Positions 54,886-63,901 of a stretch of DNA of 64,000 nucleotides are shown here, piece by piece. The position numbers and the translations under genes are program-made. The notes under the pieces are model-generated. The model saw only the letters and a list, made by a program, of their open reading frames with translations, ran no database searches and was not told the DNA's origin. Origin of the DNA: Makana sp044442725 (GTDB lineage: Bacteria > Pseudomonadota > Gammaproteobacteria > Enterobacterales > Enterobacteriaceae); NCBI GenBank assembly GCA_044442725.1, contig JBISJR010000001.1:62001-126000 (forward strand). The letters are read 5' to 3'. Positions within the stretch are counted from its first letter, which is position 1. Each line of letters starts with the position of its first letter.

Positions 54886-55836
54886 ATGAGTATTGCTTTA
54901 ATAATTAGTACTCATGGTGTATCTGCAAAATATATGCTTAATACAGTTGAAATGATATTAGGAAAACAAAAAAATGTTAATTTTGTAAATTTTATTGATT
55001 GTGAAAATTCTAAAATTTTATTTAATAAATATAATTTATGTATAAAGAATTTATTAACTAATAATGGAGTTATTTTTTTAGTTGATATATGGGGGGGTAC
55101 TCCTTTTAATGTTGCAAGTAGTATTTCTATAAATAAAAAAAATTTTGAAGTAATTTCTGGAGTTAATATACCTATGTTAATAGAGACATTTATGTCTAGA
55201 AATGAAACTATTTCTTCAAAAGAATTATCTTTAATATCTATTGAAACAGGAAAATATGGAATAAAATCTTTAAAAGATTTAAAAAAAATAGATAAAAAAG
55301 AAAAAACTTTAATTTTAAAAAATAAAAATAAAAATTTTAAAAATTTTATGAATATTGTTTTAGTTAGAATTGATGATAGATTAATTCATGGACAAGTAGT
55401 AACTTCATGGACAAAAGAAACTAAAATAAATAGAATTATTGTAATAAGTGATGAAGTTGATGCTGATGAAAATAGAAAAAAATTACTTATTCAAGTTTCT
55501 CCACCAGGTATAACATCACATGTAGTTAATATAGAAAAAGCTATAAGAGTTTATAATAATCCTAAATATTGTAATGATAGGGTTATGTTATTATTTAATA
55601 ATCCATCTGACATTTTAAGTGTAATAAAAAAAGGAATGAAAATTAAATCTATTAACATTGGTGGAATGTCTTATAATAAAAATAAAATTCAAATAAATAA
55701 TGCTATTTCTGTTGATAAAAAAGATATTATTGCTTTTAAAAAATTAAATAAATTAGGAATTGAATTAGAAATAAGAAAAGTATATAACGATAATTCATTA
55801 AATTTAATAGATTTAATTAAAAATTTAAAAATTTAA
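54886..55836 (+). CDS. manX: Mannose-family PTS enzyme IIAB
   Basis: Cytosolic phosphotransfer protein that passes phosphate from HPr to the sugar entering through ManYZ. The 316-residue product (E. coli 323) has the IIA domain with phospho-His10 in ISTHGVSAKYM and DIWGGTPFN, a lysine-rich linker near 130-155, and the IIB domain with phospho-His168 in VRIDDRLIHGQVVTSW. Both active histidines are kept. TAGGAGAAA is a strong ribosome-binding site. First gene of manXYZ. No HPr or enzyme I gene is seen in the window. Confidence 0.96.
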   Translation: MSIALIISTHGVSAKYMLNTVEMILGKQKNVNFVNFIDCENSKILFNKYNLCIKNLLTNNGVIFLVDIWGGTPFNVASSISINKKNFEVISGVNIPMLIETFMSRNETISSKELSLISIETGKYGIKSLKDLKKIDKKEKTLILKNKNKNFKNFMNIVLVRIDDRLIHGQVVTSWTKETKINRIIVISDEVDADENRKKLLIQVSPPGITSHVVNIEKAIRVYNNPKYCNDRVMLLFNNPSDILSVIKKGMKIKSINIGGMSYNKNKIQINNAISVDKKDIIAFKKLNKLGIELEIRKVYNDNSLNLIDLIKNLKI

Positions 55837-55872
55837 AATTTTTAAATTTTTAAAATTTTAAAGGGATATTAT

Positions 55873-56676
55873 ATGAATATTAGTACAATAAGAATTTTAT
55901 TTATATTTTTATTTTCATGTATTTCAGGAATGGAATCTATTTTAGATGAATTTCAATTTCATAGACCTTTAATATCATGTAGTATAATAGGTCTTATATT
56001 AGGTGATATAAAAACAGGTACTATAATAGGAGGAACTTTAGAAATGATTTCATTGGGTTGGATGAATATAGGAGCATCTGTATCACCTGATCCATCATTA
56101 GCATCTATTATTTCTACTATATTAGTTATTTCTGGAAATCAAACAATAGGTTCTGGTATTGCTTTAGCTATTCCATTGGCAGCAACAGGTCAATTATTAA
56201 CAATAATAATACGTACTATTAATGTTGCTTTTCAACATTACGCTGATAAAGCAGCAGAAAATGCTAATTTAAAATTAATAACATTTCTGCATTTATCATC
56301 TTTGATGCTTCAAGCAATGAGAGTAGCAATTCCATCTTTAATTATTGGTATTTCAGTAAAAACAAATTTAATAAAAAATATTCTTGAATCTATTCCTGAA
56401 GTAATTATAAATGGATTAAATGTTTCAGGAGGTATTATAGTTATTGTAGGATATGCAATGGTTATTAATATGATGAAAGCTGGATATTTAATGCCTTTTT
56501 TTTATCTTGGTTTTGTAATAGCATCTTTTTCAAAATTTAATTTAGTAGCATTTGGAATTATAGGTGTAATAATATCAATAATTTATATTCAATTACATCC
56601 AAAATATTTTAATAAAGTTGTAAAAAAAAAAATATATAAAAAAAATACTACTAATTTAGATAATGAATTAGATTAA
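55873..56676 (+). CDS. manY: Mannose-family PTS permease subunit IIC
   Basis: Inner-membrane subunit of the mannose/glucose/glucosamine transporter. The 267-residue product equals E. coli ManY in length (266) and has several hydrophobic segments, with the IIC hallmarks GTIIGGTLEMISLGWMNIGASVSPDPSLASIIST and AIPLAATGQLL conserved. AAAGGGAT precedes the ATG and the start lies 36 bp after manX. The IIC signature is among the better conserved membrane sequences here, which argues for ongoing selection. Confidence 0.96.
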   Translation: MNISTIRILFIFLFSCISGMESILDEFQFHRPLISCSIIGLILGDIKTGTIIGGTLEMISLGWMNIGASVSPDPSLASIISTILVISGNQTIGSGIALAIPLAATGQLLTIIIRTINVAFQHYADKAAENANLKLITFLHLSSLMLQAMRVAIPSLIIGISVKTNLIKNILESIPEVIINGLNVSGGIIVIVGYAMVINMMKAGYLMPFFYLGFVIASFSKFNLVAFGIIGVIISIIYIQLHPKYFNKVVKKKIYKKNTTNLDNELD

Positions 56677-56692
56677 TAAGGATATTAATTTA

Positions 56693-57529
56693 ATGAATAA
56701 ATTAAATAAATATAAAAAAAAAATAAGATATATTGATATTTTAAAAGTATTTATAAGATCTAATTTTTTTCAAGGATCATGGAATTTTGAAAGAATGCAA
56801 TCTTTAGGTTTTTGTTTTTCAATGATTCCAATTATTAAACGTTTATATTATAAAAATAAAAATTATTTAATATTAGCAATTAAACGTCATTTAGAATTTT
56901 TTAATACTCATCCTTACGTATCTGCTCCTATATTAGGAGTCACAATAGCTATGGAAGAACAACTTGCTAATGGATATTTAATTAAAGATTCATCTATAAA
57001 TAGTATTAAAATTGGTTTAATGGGACCATTAGCTGGAATAGGAGATCCAATTTTTTGGGGTACAATAAGACCTTTGTTTTCTGCTCTTGGGGCTGGTTTA
57101 TCAATACATGGAAATTTAATAGGACCTTTGCTTTTTTTTATACCATTTAATTTAATTAGATTATTTTTTAGATATTACGGAATTATTTATGGATATAAAC
57201 ATGGTATGAATATAATAAACAATATAGGAAATAAATTTTTTAATAAAATAACAGAAGGTTCTTCTATTTTAGGTTTATTTATTATGGGTGTTTTAGTTAA
57301 TAAATGGACTCATATTAATATTCCATTTATATTATCTGATATTACAAAAAATGAAAAACAAATAACAATACAAATGATTTTAGATAATATAATTCCTGGA
57401 TTAATACCTCTTCTTCTTACATTATTATGTATGTGGTTACTTAAAAAAAAAATAAATTCATTATTTATTATAATAATATTTTTTATTTTAAGTATATTTG
57501 GATATTGGTCTGGTTTTCTTGGTTTATAA
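56693..57529 (+). CDS. manZ: Mannose-family PTS permease subunit IID
   Basis: Membrane partner of ManY. The 278-residue product (E. coli 283) shows FIRSNFFQGSWNFERMQSLGF, FFNTHPYVSAPILGVTIAMEEQ, the hallmark IKIGLMGPLAGIGDPIFWGTIRP and a C-terminal hydrophobic end with WSGFLGL (the E. coli protein ends in a similar way). AAGGATAT lies upstream. It completes manXYZ and is followed by a 17-bp hairpin terminator. In this family the complex transports several hexoses and hexosamines; the actual substrate here cannot be read from sequence. Confidence 0.96.
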   Translation: MNKLNKYKKKIRYIDILKVFIRSNFFQGSWNFERMQSLGFCFSMIPIIKRLYYKNKNYLILAIKRHLEFFNTHPYVSAPILGVTIAMEEQLANGYLIKDSSINSIKIGLMGPLAGIGDPIFWGTIRPLFSALGAGLSIHGNLIGPLLFFIPFNLIRLFFRYYGIIYGYKHGMNIINNIGNKFFNKITEGSSILGLFIMGVLVNKWTHINIPFILSDITKNEKQITIQMILDNIIPGLIPLLLTLLCMWLLKKKINSLFIIIIFFILSIFGYWSGFLGL

Positions 57530-57530
57530 T

Positions 57531-57569
57531 TTAATATAAACCGGGTTTAGTTAACCCGGTTTATATTAA
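57531..57569. terminator. Long perfect hairpin after manZ
   Basis: A 17-bp perfect inverted repeat (57531-57547 and 57553-57569) with a 5-base loop. The upper stem is AACCGGG-type, rich in G+C against an A+T background, and begins 2 bases after the manZ stop. No long T run follows. Likely a terminator or mRNA-stabilising hairpin for manXYZ. Confidence 0.8.
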
Positions 57570-57626
57570 ATTATAAATAATAATTTAAAAATTTAAAATA
57601 TAAAATAACATATTAAAAGGTTTTTT

Positions 57627-58313
57627 ATGTCAATTAATATTTTGTCTATAAATACTTCAACAGATGGTTGTTCTGTAGCAATTATGAATTATAAAAATAT
57701 TATTTTTGATTATTTTATAATTTCACCTTATAAACATATGAAATATATTCTTAACATGATAGATAGATTATTATGTAAATCTAAAATAAAATTAAAAGAA
57801 ATAAATATAATAGCTGTTAGTAATGGACCAGGGAGTTTTAATGGTATTAGAATTGGAATAGGAATTGCATATGGTTTATCTATAGTATCAAATATACCAA
57901 TTATTGGTATTTCTAATTTATCTATATTAGCTGAAGGTTCTTGGAGAAAAACAGGCTCTTGTAAAGTATTAACAGTAATAGAATCTAAAATTGGAAAGTT
58001 TTATTGGGCAAAATATGAACGTAAAAAAAATATATGGAAATTAAATAAAAAAGAATTTTTTTTAAACATAAATAAAATTGAAAATATTTTAATAAACTTA
58101 AAAGGTTTTTGGGCTATATCTGGAATAGGATGGAAAAATATAAAATTAAAATATAATAATAATTTAAATATATTTTCAGGAAAATATATTTTTCCAAAAG
58201 CAAAAGATATGATTCCTATTGCTTTTAATAAATATATTAAAAATGAATATGATTATAAATCATTTATACAACCAAATTATTTAAATAATAAAATTTTTTT
58301 TAAAAAAAAATAA
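57627..58313 (+). CDS. tsaB: tRNA t6A biosynthesis protein TsaB
   Basis: Partner of TsaD (with TsaE and TsaC) in making threonylcarbamoyladenosine at A37 of ANN-reading tRNAs. The 228-residue product (E. coli 231) has the ASKHA-like N-terminus ILSINTSTDGCSVA, the NGPGSFNGIRIGIGIAYGL motif, GSWRKTG, the YWAKYER stretch and the C-terminal end QPNYLNN like E. coli PVYLRNN. AAAGGTTTTTT precedes the ATG. It is convergent with infA. The tRNA-Asn and tRNA-Ile2 in this window are among expected substrates. Confidence 0.94.
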   Translation: MSINILSINTSTDGCSVAIMNYKNIIFDYFIISPYKHMKYILNMIDRLLCKSKIKLKEINIIAVSNGPGSFNGIRIGIGIAYGLSIVSNIPIIGISNLSILAEGSWRKTGSCKVLTVIESKIGKFYWAKYERKKNIWKLNKKEFFLNINKIENILINLKGFWAISGIGWKNIKLKYNNNLNIFSGKYIFPKAKDMIPIAFNKYIKNEYDYKSFIQPNYLNNKIFFKKK

Positions 58314-58329
58314 TTTAATTTTTTATATA

Positions 58330-58349
58330 AAGTAAATATTTATTTACTT
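58330..58349. terminator. Possible bidirectional terminator between tsaB and infA
   Basis: Palindrome AAGTAAATA-TT-TATTTACTT overlapping the infA stop codon, between two convergent genes. A+T-rich with one G-C pair, so the stem would be weak. Confidence 0.35.
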
Positions 58350-58558
58350 CTAAATATTATTCTTCCTTTATTTATGTCATATGGTGTAATTTCAACTGTA
58401 ACTTTATCTCCATTTAATATTCTTATATAATTTTTTCTAATTTTTCCTGAAATATGAGCGATTAAAATATGTTTATTTTCTAATTTTACTTTAAACATAG
58501 TATTTGGCAATGTTTCAATAACAATTCCTTGTATTTCTATTTTATTTTTTTTATTCAT
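58340..58558 (-). CDS. infA: Translation initiation factor IF-1
   Basis: Small OB-fold factor that occupies the ribosomal A site in initiation. The 72-residue length equals E. coli IF-1. It shows IEIQGIVIETLPNTMFKVKLEN, HISGKIRKNYIRILNGDKVTVE and the ending DINKGRIIFRSK, close to the E. coli sequence. In E. coli aat, cydC, cydD and trxB follow in the same region; here trxB is the next gene upstream. Confidence 0.97.
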   Translation of the reverse strand: MNKKNKIEIQGIVIETLPNTMFKVKLENKHILIAHISGKIRKNYIRILNGDKVTVEITPYDINKGRIIFRSK

Positions 58559-58713
58559 TAATTCCTCTATTTTTAAAATATTTTTAAATTAAAATTAAAT
58601 TTTATTATTAAATAAAATTTAATATTAAATAAAAAAGTATTTATTAATATAAAAAAAAAAAATATTAATATAAATTATTTTTTAAAATAAACTAAATTAT
58701 AAAAAATATTAAA

Positions 58714-59682
58714 TTAATCATTTGAATTAATTTCATTTTCATTTAAATAACGTTCAGCATCTAATGCAGCCATACATCCATAACCAGCAGCTGTTATTGC
58801 TTGTTTGTAAAATTTATCAATTACATCGCCAGCGGCAAATATTCCTTTTATTGATGTAGAAGTAAATTTATCTTTAATACTTTTATTGACTGATATATAT
58901 CCATCATTTAAATTTAATTGTGATTTAAAAATAGAAGTATTAGGCGTGTGACCTATTAAAATAAAAATTCCTTCAACATTTAAATATTCATATTCATTAT
59001 TAATTTTGTTTTTCAATTTTAAACCAGTAACATAAATTTTATTTCCAATAATTTTTTTAACAATTTTGTTTTTGTGTAAAATAATATTTTTATATTTAAT
59101 TTTATTATTCAATCTATCTATAAGAATTTTTTCAGCTCTAAATATATTACTTCTATGTATTAAATTAACTTCTTTGCATATTTTAGATAAATAAAGAGCT
59201 GATTCTATAGCAGAATTTCCACCTCCTACTATTGCAACTTTTTTGTTTTTATAAAAAAAACCATCACATGTTGAACAAGAAGACAATCCTTTTCCTTTAT
59301 AAAATGTTTCAGATTTTATACCTAAAAATTTAGCAGAAGATCCTGTTGCTATAATTAAAGATTTACATTTATATTTTGATTTTTCTCCAATAAGAATAAA
59401 AGGATTAATATTAAAATCAGTTTTTATTATATTATCGTAAATAATTTTAGTATTAAATTTTAATGCATGATTATTCATTCTACTCATTAATTTTGACCCT
59501 GTTAATTTATTCACATCTCCTGGCCAATTTTCAACTAAAGTATTTATATTTAATTGACCTCCTTGATTAATTCCTGTAATTAAAATAGGATTAAGATTAG
59601 CACGAGATGCATAAATTGCTGCTGTATAACCAGCTGGACCAGATCCTAATATTATTAATTTTTTATTGATTATTTTGGACAT
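58714..59682 (-). CDS. trxB: Thioredoxin reductase
   Basis: FAD enzyme transferring electrons from NADPH to thioredoxin. The 322-residue product (E. coli 321) has the FAD site ILGSGPAGYTAAIYA, GGQLN, the redox-active pair C136 and C139 in SSCSTCDGFF, the NADPH-binding GGGNSAIESALYLS, HRSN and the C-terminal FAD contact GIFAAGDVIDKFYKQAITAAGYGCMAA. All functional sites are intact. It lies in the infA-trxB-serS order of E. coli, with cydCD, lrp, ftsK, lolA and rarA deleted. Confidence 0.97.
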   Translation of the reverse strand: MSKIINKKLIILGSGPAGYTAAIYASRANLNPILITGINQGGQLNINTLVENWPGDVNKLTGSKLMSRMNNHALKFNTKIIYDNIIKTDFNINPFILIGEKSKYKCKSLIIATGSSAKFLGIKSETFYKGKGLSSCSTCDGFFYKNKKVAIVGGGNSAIESALYLSKICKEVNLIHRSNIFRAEKILIDRLNNKIKYKNIILHKNKIVKKIIGNKIYVTGLKLKNKINNEYEYLNVEGIFILIGHTPNTSIFKSQLNLNDGYISVNKSIKDKFTSTSIKGIFAAGDVIDKFYKQAITAAGYGCMAALDAERYLNENEINSND

Positions 59683-59758
59683 ATGTTATTTTTAATTTTT
59701 TAAAATTTTATTAAATAATTTTAAATAAAATTTATATGATTAAATTTTTAAATTTAAC

Positions 59759-59885
59759 TAAAAATAAATTAAATAATTTAATATTTTATTTAAAATAAAA
59801 TTATTATATCATTTTTTAATATAAATATTATTATTTTAATTAAAAATAAATTAAATAATTTAATATTTTATTTAAAATAAAATTA
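59759..59885. repeat. 45-bp perfect direct repeat upstream of trxB, reaching the serS stop codon
   Basis: Positions 59759-59803 and 59841-59885 are identical over 45 bases, with 37 bases between. The second copy includes the last bases of serS (its stop codon). The repeat itself contains short inverted A+T segments that could fold. It looks like a local duplication of the serS 3' end, possibly carrying its terminator. Confidence 0.85.
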
Positions 59886-61172
59886 AATTTTATCAAGATC
59901 ATTCATATACTTTTTAAGTACTTTTGGTACTTTTATATGTCCACATGGTAATTGATAATTTTCTATAACTGCAATTAATGTTCTTCCTAATGCTAATGCA
60001 GATCCATTTAAAGTATGTACAAATTTAATTTTATTATTAGATTTTTTACGATATCTAATATTCATTCTTCTTGATTGAAAATCACCTATTTGTGAACATG
60101 AAGATATTTCACGATAAGTATTTTGAGAAGGTATCCAAACTTCTAAATCATAAGTTTTACAAGATGTAAAACTCATATCACCAGCACAAAGTAAAACTTT
60201 ACGGTAAGGTAAATTAAGTAATTGTAAAACCTTTTCAGCATGATTTGTTATTTCTTCAAGAGCTTTTATAGAATTATTAGGTTTAACAATTTGAAATATT
60301 TCTACTTTATCAAATTGATGCATTCTCATTAAACCATATTTATCTTTACCGTAAGATCCTATTTCTGATCTAAAACATGGTGTATTAGAAGTCATTTTAA
60401 TTGGTAAATTTTTTTCTTCTAATATTTCATTTCTTTTTAAATTACTTAATGAAACTTCTGATGTAGGTATAAGATAATACATTTTTTTATTTTTATTTTC
60501 ATTAATACTATAAGTGTGAAATAATTCATTTTCAAATTTAGGTAATTGTCCTGAACCGTATAAAGATTTTTTTTTTACTAAATATGGTAAGTAATATTCT
60601 ATATATTCATGTTTTTTAATATGCAAATCTAACATGAATTGAGATAATGCACGATGTAAAAGAGCAATTTTACCATTCATAACAACAAAACGAGATCCAG
60701 ATAATTTTACAGCTTGTTCAAAACTAATAAATTTTAAATTTTTTCCTATATTAACATGATCTAATATAGGAAAATCGAATTTTTTTGGTTTTCCCCATTT
60801 ATATATCTCTATATTATATTTTTTATTAACACCATTTGGAACATCATCAGAAGGTATATTAGGTATAGATAAATAATAATTTTTAATTTCAATTAAAATA
60901 GATTTTAATAATAATTTCATATATATTAATTTTTTATTCAAATTATTTACTTTATTACATAATAAATTTATATCCTTTCCTTTTAATTTTATAATACTTA
61001 TTTTTTTAGATATATAATTACTTTTAAATTGAAGTTTTTCTGTTTTAATTTGAATATATTTTCTAAAATTTTCTTTTTTTAAAATAAATTTTTTATTTAA
61101 ATTAAAATTTTTACGATATAATTTTTTTGATATTATATTAATATTATTAATTAATAAATTTTTATTTATCAT
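59883..61172 (-). CDS. serS: Seryl-tRNA synthetase
   Basis: Class II synthetase charging tRNA-Ser; both tRNA-Ser genes of the window (GGA and TGA) are its substrates. The 429-residue product equals E. coli SerS (430). The N-terminal coiled-coil arm that contacts the long variable arm of tRNA-Ser spans about residues 30-100 and is very Lys-rich. Motif 2 is in TPCFRSEIGSYGKDKYGLMRMHQF, ATP contacts lie in EISSCSQIGDFQSRRMNIRYR, and motif 3 is GSALALGRTLIAVIENYQ. Its stop codon lies in the 45-bp repeat. Confidence 0.97.
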   Translation of the reverse strand: MINKNLLINNINIISKKLYRKNFNLNKKFILKKENFRKYIQIKTEKLQFKSNYISKKISIIKLKGKDINLLCNKVNNLNKKLIYMKLLLKSILIEIKNYYLSIPNIPSDDVPNGVNKKYNIEIYKWGKPKKFDFPILDHVNIGKNLKFISFEQAVKLSGSRFVVMNGKIALLHRALSQFMLDLHIKKHEYIEYYLPYLVKKKSLYGSGQLPKFENELFHTYSINENKNKKMYYLIPTSEVSLSNLKRNEILEEKNLPIKMTSNTPCFRSEIGSYGKDKYGLMRMHQFDKVEIFQIVKPNNSIKALEEITNHAEKVLQLLNLPYRKVLLCAGDMSFTSCKTYDLEVWIPSQNTYREISSCSQIGDFQSRRMNIRYRKKSNNKIKFVHTLNGSALALGRTLIAVIENYQLPCGHIKVPKVLKKYMNDLDKI

Positions 61173-61235
61173 TTTATTTATTTTCCTTTTAAAAATATAA
61201 ATTTTAATTTTTAATATAATATTTATATTAAATAT

Positions 61236-62189
61236 TTATTTATTAAATGAACGTAAATATAATATACATTTTTTCATTTTTAAATTTAATTTAGCTTTTA
61301 TTTTTATAATTTTATTATTAATAGGATGATAAAAAATAATTGAACTTGCATGTAAAAATAAACTATTAAGACCGCAAAATTTTAATTTTTTATCAAAATT
61401 TCTATCACCATATCTATTATCAAATGCTATAGGATGACCTGCAAAAAAAGAATGAACTCTAATTTGATGAGTTCTACCAGTCAATGGAATAACTTTTAAA
61501 AGTGTTGCTATTTCAAATCTTTCTTTTACATTAAAAAATGTTTTTGATTTTTTTCCTAAAATATTAACTTTTACTATATGTTTATTTTTTAAATTTTTTT
61601 TTTTCAACAAAGGTTGCGATATAACTTTTAAATTATTATTCCAATAACCTTTAACTAAAGTTAAATATTCTTTTTTAATTTTTTTGTATCTTAATTGATT
61701 ATGTAAATTACATAAAATTGATTTTTTTTTTGCTAAAATTAATACTCCTGATGTTTCTTTATCTAATCTATGTACTAATTCTAAAAAATTTGATTTTGGA
61801 CGTAAAATTCTAAAATATTCAATAATACCATAATCTGAATTTATACATCCATGAACTGAAATTTTAGAAGGTTTATTTATAATAATTAAATAATTATCTT
61901 CATATATTATAGATTTTTTTAATAAATTAATATTATTTTTATTTATAATTTTTATTTTTTTTTTTTTTTCAAATATTATTTTTGGAATTTTTATTATATC
62001 ATTATAATTAATTTTATATTTTTGATTTATTTTTTTATTATTAATAAAAATAAATCCTTTACGAATAAAAAAATATAATAAATTTTTTGGTATTTTTTTA
62101 ATATTTCTAATTAAAAAATTATCTATTCTTTGATTAGATTTTTCATAAGGTACTTTAATAAATTTAAAATTTGAATTATCAAAATTCAT
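61236..62189 (-). CDS. rluC: Ribosomal large subunit pseudouridine synthase C
   Basis: Makes pseudouridines at 23S rRNA positions 955, 2504 and 2580 in E. coli. The 317-residue product (E. coli 319) has an N-terminal S4-like domain (QRIDNFLIRNIKKIPKNLLYFFIRKGFIFIN), the catalytic Asp in LVHRLDKETSGVLILAKK and the C-terminal LTGRTHQIRVHSFFAGHPIAFDNRYGD. It is divergent from rne across a 171-186 bp spacer, as in E. coli, supporting rluC over rluD. Confidence 0.95.
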   Translation of the reverse strand: MNFDNSNFKFIKVPYEKSNQRIDNFLIRNIKKIPKNLLYFFIRKGFIFINNKKINQKYKINYNDIIKIPKIIFEKKKKIKIINKNNINLLKKSIIYEDNYLIIINKPSKISVHGCINSDYGIIEYFRILRPKSNFLELVHRLDKETSGVLILAKKKSILCNLHNQLRYKKIKKEYLTLVKGYWNNNLKVISQPLLKKKNLKNKHIVKVNILGKKSKTFFNVKERFEIATLLKVIPLTGRTHQIRVHSFFAGHPIAFDNRYGDRNFDKKLKFCGLNSLFLHASSIIFYHPINNKIIKIKAKLNLKMKKCILYLRSFNK

Positions 62190-62375
62190 ATAATTATTTA
62201 AAACTCTTAAATTTATAAATTTTTTTATATATTTAATAAATTATATTTATAATTAAAATAATTTAATTATAAATATAATTTATTAATTAATTTAAATATA
62301 ATATATTTTTATATAAATTATGTTTTTAATTTAATTATTAATATAATTTAAATTAATATAATGAGTAATTTAATA

Positions 62376-63635
62376 ATGATTAAAATGCTAATTAGTAATA
62401 TTAAAAAAAAAGAAATAATTATAGCTATAATAGATGGTCAGCATCTTTGTGAGTTAGATATTTATATAAAATGTAAAAAACAAAAAAAATTTAATATATA
62501 CAAAGGTATAATATCTAAAATTGAACCTAGTTTAAATGCAGTATTTGTTAATTATGGTGATAAACGTCATGGTTTTCTTCAAAATAAAAAAATTTCTGAT
62601 ATATATTTTAATAAAAAATATAATTTACATAATAATATTAATATTAAAAATAATATTTACAAAGGTCAAGAAATAATAGTACAAATATATAAAGAAGAAA
62701 ATGAATCAAAATGTGCAAAATTAACTACTTTTATTAATTTATTTGGTAGTTATTTAGTATTAATGCCTAATAACCCTAAAATAATAGGAATTTCACGAAA
62801 AATAGAAGGTGAGGATAGAGATAAAATAAAATCAAAAATATCTTATCTTGATTTACCTAATGGAATGGGTATTATAGTTAGAACAGCAGGAATAGGAAAA
62901 TCATTTATTGATTTTAAATATGATCTTTCTTTTATAATAAAAAATTGGAATTTAATTAAAAATACTTTTAATAATGTCAAAGCTCCTTTTTTAATTTATA
63001 AAGAAAATAATATAATTAATAATTATTTTCGTAATTATTTAAAATATAATATAAAAGAAATTATATTAGATAATAGTAAATTACTTAAATCACTTAAAAA
63101 TGATTCTTTCTTTTTTAAAGAAAAATTTTATAAAAAAAAAATTAAAATATTTAATTATAAAGATCATATTTTTAAATATTATCAAATTGATAATCAAATT
63201 GAATCAATTTTTAAAAGAAAAATTAAATTACCATCTGGTGGTTCAATTATTATTGAAAATAATGAATCTTTAACATCAATAGATGTAAATTCTTTTAAAT
63301 CTAATAAAGGTTTAAATATTAAAGATACTGCTTTTAATACTAACATTGAATCTTCTTATGAAATTTTTAGACAAATTAGATTTCGTGATATTAGTGGTTT
63401 AATTATCATTGATTTTATAGATATGAAAAGTTTTAAAAATAAAAATATTTTAGAAAAATTTTTTAAAAAATTATTTAAAAAAGATAATGCAATAATAAAT
63501 TTTAGTAAAATATCACGTTTTTGTATATTAGAATTATCTCGTCAAAATTTAAATAAATATATAAATAAATTTAAATATAATACATGTAAAAAATGTGGAG
63601 GTTATGGTATAACACGTAATAATTCATATTATTAG
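62376..63635 (+). CDS. rne: Ribonuclease E, truncated to the large catalytic domain
   Basis: Endonuclease for mRNA decay and rRNA/tRNA processing. I chose ATG 62376 because it makes MIKMLISN, aligned with E. coli MKRMLINA, and puts key residues at E. coli numbers; ATG 62361 would add five residues. Visible are the S1 domain (NIYKGIISKIEPSLNAVFVNYG), the 5'-sensor segment region IVRTAGIGKS, DNSKLLK, the catalytic Asp303 in SIDVNSFKS and Asp346 in IIIDFIDMK, and the zinc-link C404 and C407 in CKKCGG. The protein stops 12 residues later, at 419 (E. coli 1061). The small domain (about 415-529), membrane anchor and degradosome scaffold are all absent. The stop is followed by noncoding DNA, not by a shifted frame, so the truncation is real. 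Dimerisation by the zinc link may persist. Confidence 0.95.
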   Translation: MIKMLISNIKKKEIIIAIIDGQHLCELDIYIKCKKQKKFNIYKGIISKIEPSLNAVFVNYGDKRHGFLQNKKISDIYFNKKYNLHNNINIKNNIYKGQEIIVQIYKEENESKCAKLTTFINLFGSYLVLMPNNPKIIGISRKIEGEDRDKIKSKISYLDLPNGMGIIVRTAGIGKSFIDFKYDLSFIIKNWNLIKNTFNNVKAPFLIYKENNIINNYFRNYLKYNIKEIILDNSKLLKSLKNDSFFFKEKFYKKKIKIFNYKDHIFKYYQIDNQIESIFKRKIKLPSGGSIIIENNESLTSIDVNSFKSNKGLNIKDTAFNTNIESSYEIFRQIRFRDISGLIIIDFIDMKSFKNKNILEKFFKKLFKKDNAIINFSKISRFCILELSRQNLNKYINKFKYNTCKKCGGYGITRNNSYY

Positions 63636-63684
63636 AATAAATTTAAATAAATTTTATATATAAATTTATTTATATTATAATTTT

Positions 63685-63757
63685 CTCCTCTGACTGGATT
63701 CGAACCAGTGACATACGGATTAACAGTCCGCCGTTCTACCTTCTGAACTACAGAGGA
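63685..63757 (-). tRNA. tRNA-Asn (anticodon GTT)
   Basis: Acceptor TCCTCTG/CAGAGGA, anticodon loop CTGTTAA giving GTT and G73. Nearly identical to E. coli asnT. Convergent with rne, and followed on the other side by the 84-bp palindrome. Confidence 0.96.
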
Positions 63758-63783
63758 ATTAAAACAATTATATTAAATTTTTT

Positions 63784-63867
63784 TTTAAATGTCAAATTTA
63801 TATAATTTTATTTAATAAATATATTAATATATTTATTAAATAAAATTATATAAATTTGACATTTAAA
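63784..63867. repeat. 84-bp perfect spacer-less palindrome
   Basis: Every base from 63784 to 63825 pairs with its mirror from 63826 to 63867. There is no loop sequence, and both ends stop matching at 63783/63868. It contains the non-A/T triplets GTC and GAC near the two ends, so it is not just low-complexity DNA. It lies between the tRNA-Asn gene and the 3' end of dnaB on the same strand, where it could form a hairpin in dnaB RNA or a cruciform in DNA. Confidence 0.95.
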
Positions 63868-63901
63868 TTTAATTAATAATATATAATTATTTATTAATAA
63901 A

